The notes beneath the pieces were generated by a model. It ran no database searches. It was not told the DNA's origin and was given only the letters and a program-made list of their open reading frames with translations. A stretch of 64,000 bases of DNA from Palsa-892 sp963751615 (GTDB lineage: Bacteria > Pseudomonadota > Alphaproteobacteria > Rhizobiales > Xanthobacteraceae): assembly GCA_963751615.1 (NCBI GenBank), contig CAVVVG010000006.1:310001-374000 (forward strand), given 5' to 3'. Positions 27,744-36,187 of the stretch are shown here, in pieces. Numbering within the stretch: position 1 is the stretch's first letter; the number at the start of each line of letters is the position of its first letter. The translations under genes were made by a program, and so were the position numbers.

Positions 27744-27819
27744 TGGTGGGCGGTGAAGGACTCGAACCTCCGACCCTCTCGGTGTAAACGAGATGCTCTA
27801 CCAGCTGAGCTAACCGCCC
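27744..27819 (-). tRNA. tRNA-Val (TAC)
   Basis: 76 nt with encoded CCA. Acceptor GGGCGGT/ACCGCCC, D-arm GCTCAGCTGGTAGAGC, anticodon stem TCTCG/CGAGA around TTTACAC (anticodon TAC), T-arm with GGTTCGAGTCC. It lies downstream of hupB on the same strand, and its 3' half is duplicated at 20531. Confidence 0.96.
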
Positions 27820-27883
27820 TCTCTATATGAGCTTTAGCCCCCATCGCCAGCGTTGGGCAACTTACGCACAAATGGCCTAAAAT

Positions 27884-27910
27884 TTAATGCTCCCGCCAAC
27901 AGCGGGAGCA
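27884..27910 (-). terminator. intrinsic terminator of hupB
   Basis: On the minus strand GCTCCCGC-TGTTG-GCGGGAGC forms an 8-bp stem and is followed by ATTAAATTTT. It lies 38 bp downstream of the hupB stop. Confidence 0.75.
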
Positions 27911-27947
27911 GCAATTCGTTCGAGCGCTTTCAAGAACCCATAGAAAA

Positions 27948-28226
27948 TCAGGGAAGATTGACTGCGTCCTTCAATCCTTTGCCGGCGCTGAATTTGGGCG
28001 CCTTGGAGGCCGCGATTTGGACCGGCTCACCAGTGCGCGGATTTCGGCCCTCGCGCGCCTTACGCTGAGAAACCGAAAAACTACCGAAACCGATAAGTTT
28101 GACTTCATCGCCCTGTTTTAGAGCGCCGGTGATTATGTCGAACGTAGCCTCGACCGCCTTCGTGGCGTCGTTCCGGTTTAGCTGTGTCTTATCCGAAACC
28201 AGGCCGATCAGTTCGTTCTTGGTCAT
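27948..28226 (-). CDS. hupB: DNA-binding protein HU
   Basis: 92 aa, canonical HU: MTKNELIGLVSDKTQLNR, KLIGFGSFSVSQRKAREGRN, PRTGEPVQIAASKAPKFSAG. Nucleoid protein that bends DNA non-specifically. AAGGATACACACGG precedes the ATG. It lies about 210 bp downstream of lon on the same strand, an arrangement common in proteobacteria. A second, divergent HU is encoded at 19300. Confidence 0.96.
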   Translation of the reverse strand: MTKNELIGLVSDKTQLNRNDATKAVEATFDIITGALKQGDEVKLIGFGSFSVSQRKAREGRNPRTGEPVQIAASKAPKFSAGKGLKDAVNLP

Positions 28227-28436
28227 CCGTGTGTATCCTTTAAAAGTGCTGGAAATTCTCGAATCAAGTGGCATCAACGCCCACTACGCTCCAGATTCCT
28301 GCGCTAGCGGGCAAAAACAAGGCTTTTCGAAGGAAAGTGCTACGTTTCATAAATTCTTGCTGATCGAGCCGTAAATGCGGAAAACGGCGAAGTTAATCCG
28401 CCGTCTTCACATTTCGCTTTAAGCTATTGAAATAGC

Positions 28437-30872
28437 CTAATGTGCTACAATTCCGGAGGAATCGTCCTCTTCAGCCACTGGTCGGGCCGAAACTGCCGCT
28501 TTCTCGGCTTCTTCGTCCCATTCGATCGGTTCTGGCTTCCGCGTTAGCGCATGGGCGAGGACCTCATCCATAAGCGTGACCGGAACGATCTCGAGGCCGC
28601 TCTTCACATTCTCAGCAATGTCCGCGAGGTCCTTCGCATTATCCTCAGGGATCAAGACCTTCTTGATTCCGCCACGGTGAGCCGCAAGCAGCTTTTCCTT
28701 TAGCCCGCCGATGGGCAGTACCCTGCCCCGAAGCGTGATCTCACCCGTCATGGCGATATCCTTCCGGATCGGAATGCCGGTCATAACCGAGACTATTGCC
28801 GTAACCATCGCAACGCCCGCCGATGGGCCATCCTTTGGGGTAGCGCCCTCGGGCACGTGTACGTGGATGTCCTTCTTCTCGAACAGCGTCGGCTTGATGC
28901 CAAGGCCGACCGCCCGCGAACGCACGTAGGACGCCGCTGCGGAGATCGACTCTTTCATGACATCGCGCAGATTGCCGGTTACCGTCATTTTGCCTTTGCC
29001 AGGCATCATGAGGCTTTCGATCGTAAGCAACTCGCCGCCTGCATCAGTCCAGGCCAAACCTGTCACGACGCCAACCTGATTCTCGTGCTCAGCCTCACCA
29101 AAACGGAACTTCGGCACACCGAGATATTTTTCGAGATTTGCTGCAGTAACCGTCACCGAAGTCTTGTTTTCGGCAACAATCTCCTTCACCGCCTTGCGGG
29201 TCAGATTAGCAAGTTCGCGCTCCAAATTTCGCACGCCCGCTTCACGCGTGTAGCGACGGATCAGCAGCATTAGCCCTTCGGCATCGAGCGACCATTCTTC
29301 CGACTTCAGGCCATGCTTAGTGAGCAAGGCCGGAATCAAATGCCTGCGCGCGATTTCGACTTTCTCATCCTCAGTGTATCCAGCAATACGAATTACCTCC
29401 ATACGATCGAGTAATGCTGGCGGAATATTCAATGTATTTGCCGTCGTCACAAACATTACGTTCGAAAGATCGTAATCGACCTCTAGATAATGGTCGTTGA
29501 AGGTGTGGTTCTGCTCGGGATCCAGAACCTCAAGCAATGCCGATGAGGGATCACCGCGGAAATCGGCGCCCATCTTGTCGACCTCATCGAGTAAGAAAAG
29601 CGGGTTGGACTTTTTCGCCTTCCGCATCGACTGAATAATCTTGCCGGGCATCGAGCCGATGTAAGTCCGCCGATGGCCGCGGATCTCGGCTTCGTCACGC
29701 ACTCCGCCGAGCGATACGCGCACGAATTCGCGGCCAGTCGCCTTCGCGATTGACTTACCAAGCGATGTTTTGCCAACGCCGGGGGCCCCAACCAAACACA
29801 AGATCGGCCCCGTTAGCTTGTTCGCGCGGCTTTGCACGGCAAGGTATTCGACAATGCGTTCCTTCACCTTCTCGAGACCATAGTGATCAGATTCGAGTGT
29901 CTTCTCGGCGAAAGAAAGGTCCTTTTTGATCTTGCTCTTATTATTCCAGGGAATCGAAAGCAACCAGTCCAGATAATTGCGCACGACCGTCGCTTCCGCC
30001 GACATCGGAGACATCTGGCGTAACTTCTTTAGCTCATGATTTGCTTTGTCGCGCGCTTCCTTGGAAAGTTTCGTGCGTTTGATCTTGTCTTCGATCTCAG
30101 CAAGCTCGTCCTTGCCATCTTCGTCACCGAGCTCTTTCTGAATGGCTTTCATCTGCTCATTCAAATAATACTCGCGCTGCGTCTTCTCCATCTGGCGCTT
30201 CACGCGCGTGCGGATACGTTTCTCGACCTGCAGGACCGAGATTTCGCTTTCCATCAGTTGCAGTACTTTCTCAAGCCGTGCGGCCACACTTGTAAGTTCG
30301 AGCACGGCCTGCTTGTCAGGAATTTTCACAGCAAGGTGCGATGCGACGGTGTCTGCCAATTTCGACTGGTCCTCAACTTGCGAGATTACGCCGATGACTT
30401 CGGGCGAAACCTTCTTATTGAGCTTCACATAGCCTTCGAACTCGTTGACGACCGAACGCGCGAGCGCCTCAACCTCGACCGGCGGTGAAACTTCACTCGG
30501 CAATACGCCCGCTTCGGCTTCGTAAAACTCGGCACGATCAGTATATTTCTTGATCTGTGCGCGCTCGACGCCTTCCACCAGCACCTTCACGGTGCCGTCG
30601 GGCAGTTTCAGAAGCTGCAAGACCTGCGCAAGAACGCCAACCTTGTAGATGGCGTCGGTCGCAGGATCATCGTCGGACGCATTGATCTGCGTCGCGAGTA
30701 AAATATAAGTATCATTCCGCATTACCTCTTCCAGCGCACGGATCGACTTTTCGCGGCCGACGAAGAGCGGCACGATCATATGCGGGAAGACCACTATGTC
30801 GCGGAGCGGCAAAACGGGAAAATTCTGGCTTTCGCCAACCGTAAGCGCAGGACGCGGTTTTTGGGCGGTCAT
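28437..30872 (-). CDS. lon: ATP-dependent protease Lon
   Basis: 811 aa. N-terminal substrate-binding domain (FPVLPLRDIVVFPHMIVPLF), a long coiled coil, the AAA+ module with Walker A GAPGVGKTSLGK and Walker B LFLLDEVDKMG, then the Ser-Lys protease domain with PKDGPSAGVAM. Cytosolic quality-control protease that degrades misfolded and regulatory proteins. Complete and typical. It is part of the tig-clpP-clpX-lon-hupB proteostasis cluster; the GST gene, on the opposite strand, lies between clpX and lon. Confidence 0.98.
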   Translation of the reverse strand: MTAQKPRPALTVGESQNFPVLPLRDIVVFPHMIVPLFVGREKSIRALEEVMRNDTYILLATQINASDDDPATDAIYKVGVLAQVLQLLKLPDGTVKVLVEGVERAQIKKYTDRAEFYEAEAGVLPSEVSPPVEVEALARSVVNEFEGYVKLNKKVSPEVIGVISQVEDQSKLADTVASHLAVKIPDKQAVLELTSVAARLEKVLQLMESEISVLQVEKRIRTRVKRQMEKTQREYYLNEQMKAIQKELGDEDGKDELAEIEDKIKRTKLSKEARDKANHELKKLRQMSPMSAEATVVRNYLDWLLSIPWNNKSKIKKDLSFAEKTLESDHYGLEKVKERIVEYLAVQSRANKLTGPILCLVGAPGVGKTSLGKSIAKATGREFVRVSLGGVRDEAEIRGHRRTYIGSMPGKIIQSMRKAKKSNPLFLLDEVDKMGADFRGDPSSALLEVLDPEQNHTFNDHYLEVDYDLSNVMFVTTANTLNIPPALLDRMEVIRIAGYTEDEKVEIARRHLIPALLTKHGLKSEEWSLDAEGLMLLIRRYTREAGVRNLERELANLTRKAVKEIVAENKTSVTVTAANLEKYLGVPKFRFGEAEHENQVGVVTGLAWTDAGGELLTIESLMMPGKGKMTVTGNLRDVMKESISAAASYVRSRAVGLGIKPTLFEKKDIHVHVPEGATPKDGPSAGVAMVTAIVSVMTGIPIRKDIAMTGEITLRGRVLPIGGLKEKLLAAHRGGIKKVLIPEDNAKDLADIAENVKSGLEIVPVTLMDEVLAHALTRKPEPIEWDEEAEKAAVSARPVAEEDDSSGIVAH

Positions 30873-30977
30873 TTAGGCCCCTGCTTTCTTTGTTGGGGAG
30901 AGTCTATGCGTCGACAGGAAATAGCCCGTTACGAAATCGATCGATATCAGACCCTCACAGGATTCGATTTGTTGACC

Positions 30978-31009
30978 CATTAAGTGGCGATGCACCATAG
31001 GGGTGTCAA
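30978..31009 (-). promoter_or_regulatory. candidate lon promoter
   Basis: On the minus strand CTTGACA (31010-31004) is followed about 18 bp later by ACTTAATG. It resembles a sigma-70 -35 box, and CTTGAC also fits the -35 of heat-shock (RpoH) promoters, which would suit lon. The -10 match is weak, so this is a suggestion only. Confidence 0.3.
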
Positions 31010-31131
31010 GGAGCGGAAAAGCCGGAGTTCCCAGCTATTTCCAGGGGTTTTTCGCTCTGCGTATGGGGCTAATTTCATATGGCGCAAGCCCCTGCCTGGC
31101 CCGAATATGGCAACCTGTTAATACCAAGCCC

Positions 31132-32049
31132 ATGACAGAGATCATCCTCCACCACTACCCGACCTCGCCTTACGCCGAAAAGGTTCGCCTCGCGTTTGGA
31201 CTGAAGAATCTCTTCTGGCGCTCGGTGCATATACCGATCACGATGCCGAAGCCGGATTTAATGCCGCTGACAGGGGGTTATCGCCGTACGCCAGTTATGC
31301 AGATCGGCGCTGAGATTTTCTGCGATACGCTTTGCATCTTGCGCGAGGTTGAACGCCGCCATCCCCAGCCGAGCCTTTATCCGAATGGCGATTTCGGCAA
31401 GGTTCATGCCCTTACTTGGTGGGCGGAAAAATCCCTTTTCGATAACGCGGTTGGCGTTGCCTTTGGCGAAATGGAGGGCAAACTTCCCGACGGCTTCGAG
31501 AAAGATCGCAGCGAAATGTCCGGACGCGAAGTGAGCGCTACGCAACTCAAAGCAGCCCGGCCTATTCTCATTGACCAGCTACGCGCCCATTTCGGTTTGC
31601 TCGAAGATATGCTCAAGGCAAAGCCGTTTTTGCTCGGTAGCCAGCCAAGTCTTGCTGATCTTGCCGCCTATCACCCTGTCTGGTTTATCACCCGGAACTG
31701 CCGCAAGGAAACGTCACCACTGAATGAATATCCGCGCATTGTGGACTGGAGTGCACGGGTTGCCGCGATTGGTCATGGAAAGTCCCTTCCGATGCAAGCA
31801 GCGGAAGCGCTTGAAATTGCGAAGGCGGCACGGCCTTCGCTTGCAACCTCCGCCGATCGGCACGATCCGGCCGGCCGTAAACCCGGCCATCACGTAAAAG
31901 TAACGCCCAATGATTTTGGCCGCGTATCAGTTGCCGGTGAAATTGTGGCTTCGTCAATGGACGAAATCATAATCCGGCGCGACGATCAAAAAGTCGGCGA
32001 AGTGCTTATACATTTTCCGCGCGCGGGATTTATCGTTTCTTCGGTTTAA
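31132..32049 (+). CDS. glutathione S-transferase family protein
   Basis: 305 aa. N-terminal thioredoxin-like domain (ILHHYPTSPYAEKVRLAFG, with RRTPVMQIG and the cis-Pro region), then an all-helical GST C-domain with LLGSQPSLADLAAY. After residue about 220 there is an extra domain (HVKVTPNDFGRVSVAGEIV) not found in simple GSTs. The SPYAEKVR motif has Ser where Cys or Ser occurs in the family. Start MTEIILHHYP chosen by homology; 43 upstream in-frame codons are not family sequence. Substrate unknown. Confidence 0.88.
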   Translation: MTEIILHHYPTSPYAEKVRLAFGLKNLFWRSVHIPITMPKPDLMPLTGGYRRTPVMQIGAEIFCDTLCILREVERRHPQPSLYPNGDFGKVHALTWWAEKSLFDNAVGVAFGEMEGKLPDGFEKDRSEMSGREVSATQLKAARPILIDQLRAHFGLLEDMLKAKPFLLGSQPSLADLAAYHPVWFITRNCRKETSPLNEYPRIVDWSARVAAIGHGKSLPMQAAEALEIAKAARPSLATSADRHDPAGRKPGHHVKVTPNDFGRVSVAGEIVASSMDEIIIRRDDQKVGEVLIHFPRAGFIVSSV

Positions 32050-32060
32050 ATCGACTGCAC

Positions 32061-33329
32061 TCAAGCGCTTTGCGAGGTGCCCGCATCACTTGCACGGTCC
32101 GCATAGATATAGAGCGGACGCGCACCGCCCTCGACTACCTCACGGCCAATGACGATTTCCTCGACGCCTTCAAGGCTCGGGAGATCGAACATCGTGTCGA
32201 GGAGAATACCTTCCATGATCGAACGAAGGCCACGAGCGCCGGTCTTGCGCTCGATCGCCTTGCGTGCGATCGCGCCCAGCGCATCCTCATGGATGGTAAG
32301 ATCCACGTTCTCCATGTCGAAAAGCCGCTGATACTGTTTTATCAGAGCGTTCTTCGGCTCAACTAGAATGCGCTTCAGAGCATTCTCATCGAGATCTTCG
32401 AGCGTCGCTATCACCGGCAAACGGCCGATGAATTCCGGGATTAAGCCATATTTGAGCAAATCCTCTGGCTCAACGTCGCGGAAAACTAGGCCAGGCTTGC
32501 GATCTTCCGGCGCGGCGACGCGGGCCGCGAATCCAATCGAGGTCCCGCGACCGCGTGCAGAAATGATCTTGTCTAGGCCGCCGAAAGCACCTCCGCAGAT
32601 GAAAAGAATGTTTGTCGTATCGACCTGCAGAAATTCCTGCTGCGGGTGTTTCCGACCGCCCTGCGGAGGTACAGAAGCGACCGTACCCTCCATGATTTTG
32701 AGCAATGCCTGCTGCACGCCCTCGCCCGAAACGTCACGAGTAATCGAAGGATTGTCAGATTTGCGCGAGATTTTGTCGATCTCATCGATATAGACGATTC
32801 CGCGTTGCGCACGTTCGACATTGTAATCGGCGGATTGCAGTAGCTTCAGAATGATGTTTTCGACGTCCTCGCCGACATAACCAGCCTCGGTCAGCGTGGT
32901 CGCATCCGCCATCGTGAAGGGAACATCAAGAATGCGCGCAAGCGTCTGCGCAAGCAGCGTCTTGCCCGAACCCGTTGGGCCGATTAGTAGAATGTTTGAC
33001 TTCGCAAGTTCGACGTCGTTGTGTTTAGTCGCGTGATTGAGGCGCTTGTAGTGGTTGTGAACCGCAACCGAAAGCACCTTCTTCGCGTGATCCTGATCGA
33101 TCACATAGTCGTCAAGAACCTTGCGGATCTCCTTCGGTGTGGGAATGCCATCGCGCGACTTCACTAGTGATGATTTGTTCTCTTCACGGATGATATCCAT
33201 GCAGAGCTCGACGCACTCGTCACAAATAAACACGGTCGGGCCAGCAATAAGTTTGCGGACCTCATGCTGGCTCTTTCCGCAGAAGGAGCAGTAAAGCGTG
33301 TTCTTGGATTCTCCACCGGCCTTACTCAT
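32061..33329 (-). CDS. clpX: ATP-dependent Clp protease ATP-binding subunit ClpX
   Basis: 422 aa unfoldase that feeds substrates to ClpP. N-terminal zinc-binding domain (CSFCGKSQHEV and CDEC), Walker A GPTGSGKTLLAQTL, Walker B IVYIDEIDKI, the pore loop GYVG, and the IGF-type ClpP-docking loop near SIGF. Complete. Convergent with the GST gene and downstream of clpP. Confidence 0.98.
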   Translation of the reverse strand: MSKAGGESKNTLYCSFCGKSQHEVRKLIAGPTVFICDECVELCMDIIREENKSSLVKSRDGIPTPKEIRKVLDDYVIDQDHAKKVLSVAVHNHYKRLNHATKHNDVELAKSNILLIGPTGSGKTLLAQTLARILDVPFTMADATTLTEAGYVGEDVENIILKLLQSADYNVERAQRGIVYIDEIDKISRKSDNPSITRDVSGEGVQQALLKIMEGTVASVPPQGGRKHPQQEFLQVDTTNILFICGGAFGGLDKIISARGRGTSIGFAARVAAPEDRKPGLVFRDVEPEDLLKYGLIPEFIGRLPVIATLEDLDENALKRILVEPKNALIKQYQRLFDMENVDLTIHEDALGAIARKAIERKTGARGLRSIMEGILLDTMFDLPSLEGVEEIVIGREVVEGGARPLYIYADRASDAGTSQSA

Positions 33330-33724
33330 TTTCCATCTCCGTCGCTTCGCGCATCGCCCGAGTTGCGGTGTCCGGACCGTGAAGCGTGCTTTACTTGAAG
33401 CACGTCTCTAGAGAAGCATGCTAGCCAAAGGTCAATCAAGAATTCATTAACGCTACCAATGGCCGGGAATCGCCCTAAATCTTTGCCATTCAATCATGCA
33501 AAGGCAATGCCGGATCGGAATGGAAGGAGCATTTTCCGACGAGAAATCGCCGAAAAGCGCGAATTTTGGGGCGCCCTCGGCCTCAACGCCACTTTTGTTC
33601 GACTAAGTTTCCTAAAGGATCATTCCTTACACTCACATTCGAGTGAGGATGGGTTGGTAATTATTAAGGGTGGGCAGAAAACATGGCAACATCCCAATCC
33701 TCCTGCAACCAGCGGACGACTTGA
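33330..33724. other. 395-bp clpP-clpX spacer
   Basis: No supportable gene. An open frame on the plus strand (from 33459) runs into clpP antisense and has no family features. The spacer length suggests that clpX has its own promoter, but no clear boxes are seen. Confidence 0.5.
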
Positions 33725-34363
33725 TCAGCCTTTGCTCGCGCCTTCTTCGATCGGCCGTTTGTCGATCACTTTATCGACGATGCCGAAATCCTTCGCGCCT
33801 TCAGCCGTAAGGAACTTATCGCGTTCAAGTGCCTCCTCGATTATCGCCAGCGGCTGGCCTGTGTGCTTAACATAGATTTCATTGAGGCGTTTCTTGAGCG
33901 CAAGTATTTCCGCTGCATGCAGCATGATATCGGTGGCCTGACCCTGAAATCCGCCGGACGGCTGATGCAGCATGACACGCGCGTTCGGAAGCGCATAACG
34001 CATTCCTTTCGCACCTGCCGTTAGTAATAGCGATCCCATCGAAGCCGCCTGCCCCACGCAGAGCGTCGAGATTGCGGGACGAATGAACTGCATGGTGTCG
34101 TAAATGGCCATACCCGATGTCACGACGCCACCCGGTGAATTGATATACATCGATATTTCTTTTTTCGGATTTTCAGCCTCAAGAAACAGAAGTTGCGCCA
34201 CGACCAGCGTCGACATTCCATCTTCAATAGAACCCGTGATGAAAATGATCCGTTCTTTTAAAAGCCGCGAATAGATGTCGTAGGAACGCTCGCCGCGATT
34301 CGTCTGTTCGACCACCATCGGCACAAGATAGTTCATGTAGGTGTCTATCGGATCACGCATCAT
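33725..34363 (-). CDS. clpP: ATP-dependent Clp protease proteolytic subunit ClpP
   Basis: 212 aa serine protease that forms tetradecameric chambers. Catalytic Ser in GQAASMGSLLL, His in VMLHQPSGG, and the downstream Asp region are present; MMRDPIDTYMNYLVPMV is the usual rhizobial N-terminus. Partner of ClpX. About 90 bp downstream of tig. Confidence 0.98.
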   Translation of the reverse strand: MMRDPIDTYMNYLVPMVVEQTNRGERSYDIYSRLLKERIIFITGSIEDGMSTLVVAQLLFLEAENPKKEISMYINSPGGVVTSGMAIYDTMQFIRPAISTLCVGQAASMGSLLLTAGAKGMRYALPNARVMLHQPSGGFQGQATDIMLHAAEILALKKRLNEIYVKHTGQPLAIIEEALERDKFLTAEGAKDFGIVDKVIDKRPIEEGASKG

Positions 34364-34454
34364 TATTCCTCTGCGCCAATTCGCCGCGATTCTCTACAAT
34401 CTAATATAACCGAACAGCGCCTATATGGGGCGCAAATGCCTCTGCCGAAAGGAG

Positions 34455-35879
34455 CTAGCCTTTCTTTTTACCGGGCTTGGTGGGTTTCTTGGTCGATTTG
34501 ACCGACTTTTCGGACTTAGCCTTCTTTTCCGTCTCTTCTTCCTCGTTTTCCTTGAAGAGATCCTCTTTGGTGACTGGCACCTCGGTCACTTGCGCAAGCT
34601 CGAGCAGAAAATCGACGATTTTGTCCTCGAATATAGGTGAACGAAGCTGCGCCACGGCCAAGGGATTTTTGCGGTAATAGTCGACGATTTGTTGCTCTTG
34701 CCCCGGATATTGGCGCGCCTGATCGATCATTGCGCGATTTAGCTCCTCCTCGCTAACCTTGATTCCGTTTTTCTCACCGATTTCGGCAAGAACGAGACCC
34801 AATCGAACGCGCCGATCCGCAATTTCACGATATTCAACCCGCGCCTTATTTTCGTTTGTTCCCTCTTGCTCGAACGTCGTTTGGCGCGTTTCCAGATCCT
34901 TCCGGACTTGCTGCCAGATGCCTTCAAATTCCTGCTCGACAAGCGACGGTGGAATTTCAAATTGATGCAATTTATCAAGTTGATCGAGCAATCTCCGCTT
35001 CGCCTTTTGTCTTGAGGCAAAAAGATTCTCGTAAGAAAGACGCTCGCGCACGTTGTTCTTCAGTTTTTCTAGCGACTCCATGCCTAACTTCGTTGCAAAC
35101 CCTTCATCGATCTTGATTTCGTCGGGCTCTTCGATCTTATTGACGGTTACATCGAAGCTCGCATCTTTCCCGGCGACGGCAGCGGCCGCGTAATCATCCG
35201 GAAACTTCACCTTCACAACCCTTTTCTCGCCAGCGGCCACACCGACAAGCTGATCTTCAAAACCAGGAATCATGCGACCGGTACCGATCACCACCGGTAC
35301 ATTGTCGGCCGTTCCGCCCTCGAATTTTTCTCCGTCGATTGTGCCGACGAAGGAAATAACAATCCTATCTCCGGTTTTCGCCTTGCCTTCCTTTGGCGAA
35401 TAGGAGCGAGCGCTCTCCGCAATTTTTCTGACTGCTTCCTCGATGTCGGCATCGGTGATTACTGCAACCGGCCTTTCGATTTTCATCTTTGAGAAATCCG
35501 CCAGTTGGATTTTCGGCAAGATTTCCATTGCCACCGTATAAGCGAGGTCGGCCTTCCCTTCGATCACATCTTTGATTGATTTCTCGTCCTTGTTTGCGAG
35601 CTCTACCTTTGGTTCCATAGCGAGCCGGAAACCGCCGTCGGTAAGGATTTTCGCATTCGCGTCGGCAATCGCTTGCTCGATCACCTCGCTCATGACGGAC
35701 TTGCCGTACACGCGCTTTAGATGCGGAAGCGGCACCTTGCCTGGACGGAAGCCTGCGAGATTAACGCGGCCCTTGATCGACTCGAGTTTTTCGTTCGCCT
35801 TCGTGTCCAATTCGCCTTTCGGCAGGACGACCGCGTATTCGCGTTTCAGACCCTCGGATAGGGTTTCTTTCACTTGCAT
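34455..35879 (-). CDS. tig: trigger factor
   Basis: 474 aa ribosome-associated chaperone and peptidyl-prolyl isomerase. The ribosome-binding loop GFRPGKVPL, the PPIase domain (GDRIVISFVGTIDGEKFEGG) and a helical C-domain ending in a Lys/Ser-rich tail are visible. The ATG at 35879 is preferred over an adjacent TTG; AGGAAAGTG lies upstream. Head of the tig-clpP-clpX cluster. Confidence 0.97.
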   Translation of the reverse strand: MQVKETLSEGLKREYAVVLPKGELDTKANEKLESIKGRVNLAGFRPGKVPLPHLKRVYGKSVMSEVIEQAIADANAKILTDGGFRLAMEPKVELANKDEKSIKDVIEGKADLAYTVAMEILPKIQLADFSKMKIERPVAVITDADIEEAVRKIAESARSYSPKEGKAKTGDRIVISFVGTIDGEKFEGGTADNVPVVIGTGRMIPGFEDQLVGVAAGEKRVVKVKFPDDYAAAAVAGKDASFDVTVNKIEEPDEIKIDEGFATKLGMESLEKLKNNVRERLSYENLFASRQKAKRRLLDQLDKLHQFEIPPSLVEQEFEGIWQQVRKDLETRQTTFEQEGTNENKARVEYREIADRRVRLGLVLAEIGEKNGIKVSEEELNRAMIDQARQYPGQEQQIVDYYRKNPLAVAQLRSPIFEDKIVDFLLELAQVTEVPVTKEDLFKENEEEETEKKAKSEKSVKSTKKPTKPGKKKG

Positions 35880-35912
35880 CAATCTTCACTTTCCTAAGCT
35901 ATCGACACTGGA

Positions 35913-35997
35913 TGGTGCGGGCGGAGGGACTCGAACCCCCACGACTTGCGTCACGGGAACCTAAATCCCGCGCGTCTACCAATTCCGCCACGCCCGC
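35913..35997 (-). tRNA. tRNA-Leu (TAG)
   Basis: 85-nt class II tRNA with encoded CCA. Acceptor GCGGGCG/CGCCCGC, D-arm GTGGCGGAATTGGTAGACGC, anticodon stem CGGGA/TCCCG around TTTAGGT (anticodon TAG), long variable arm, T-arm GGTTCGAGTCC. It lies just upstream of tig. Confidence 0.96.
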
Positions 35998-36187
35998 GAG
36001 AGCACGGGCCGCGAAAGCCGGCGCCGGCGTGCGGGGATATAGCACGCTCATTCCAGCACGCAAAAAACTTATGCTTGTAGATAGCCCCCAAGAATCAGGT
36101 TTTTCGGGAATTTTGTGAGCTTTGGCTCCCGGCAATCCTCTGAAAAACGCTATCATCCAATCGGATCGGAGAAGGAGCGTTCCTTAC

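Noticed and set aside
33459..33875. 138-codon plus-strand ORF over the clpP 3' end
   Set aside because: The second half is antisense to clpP and the first half has no protein features.
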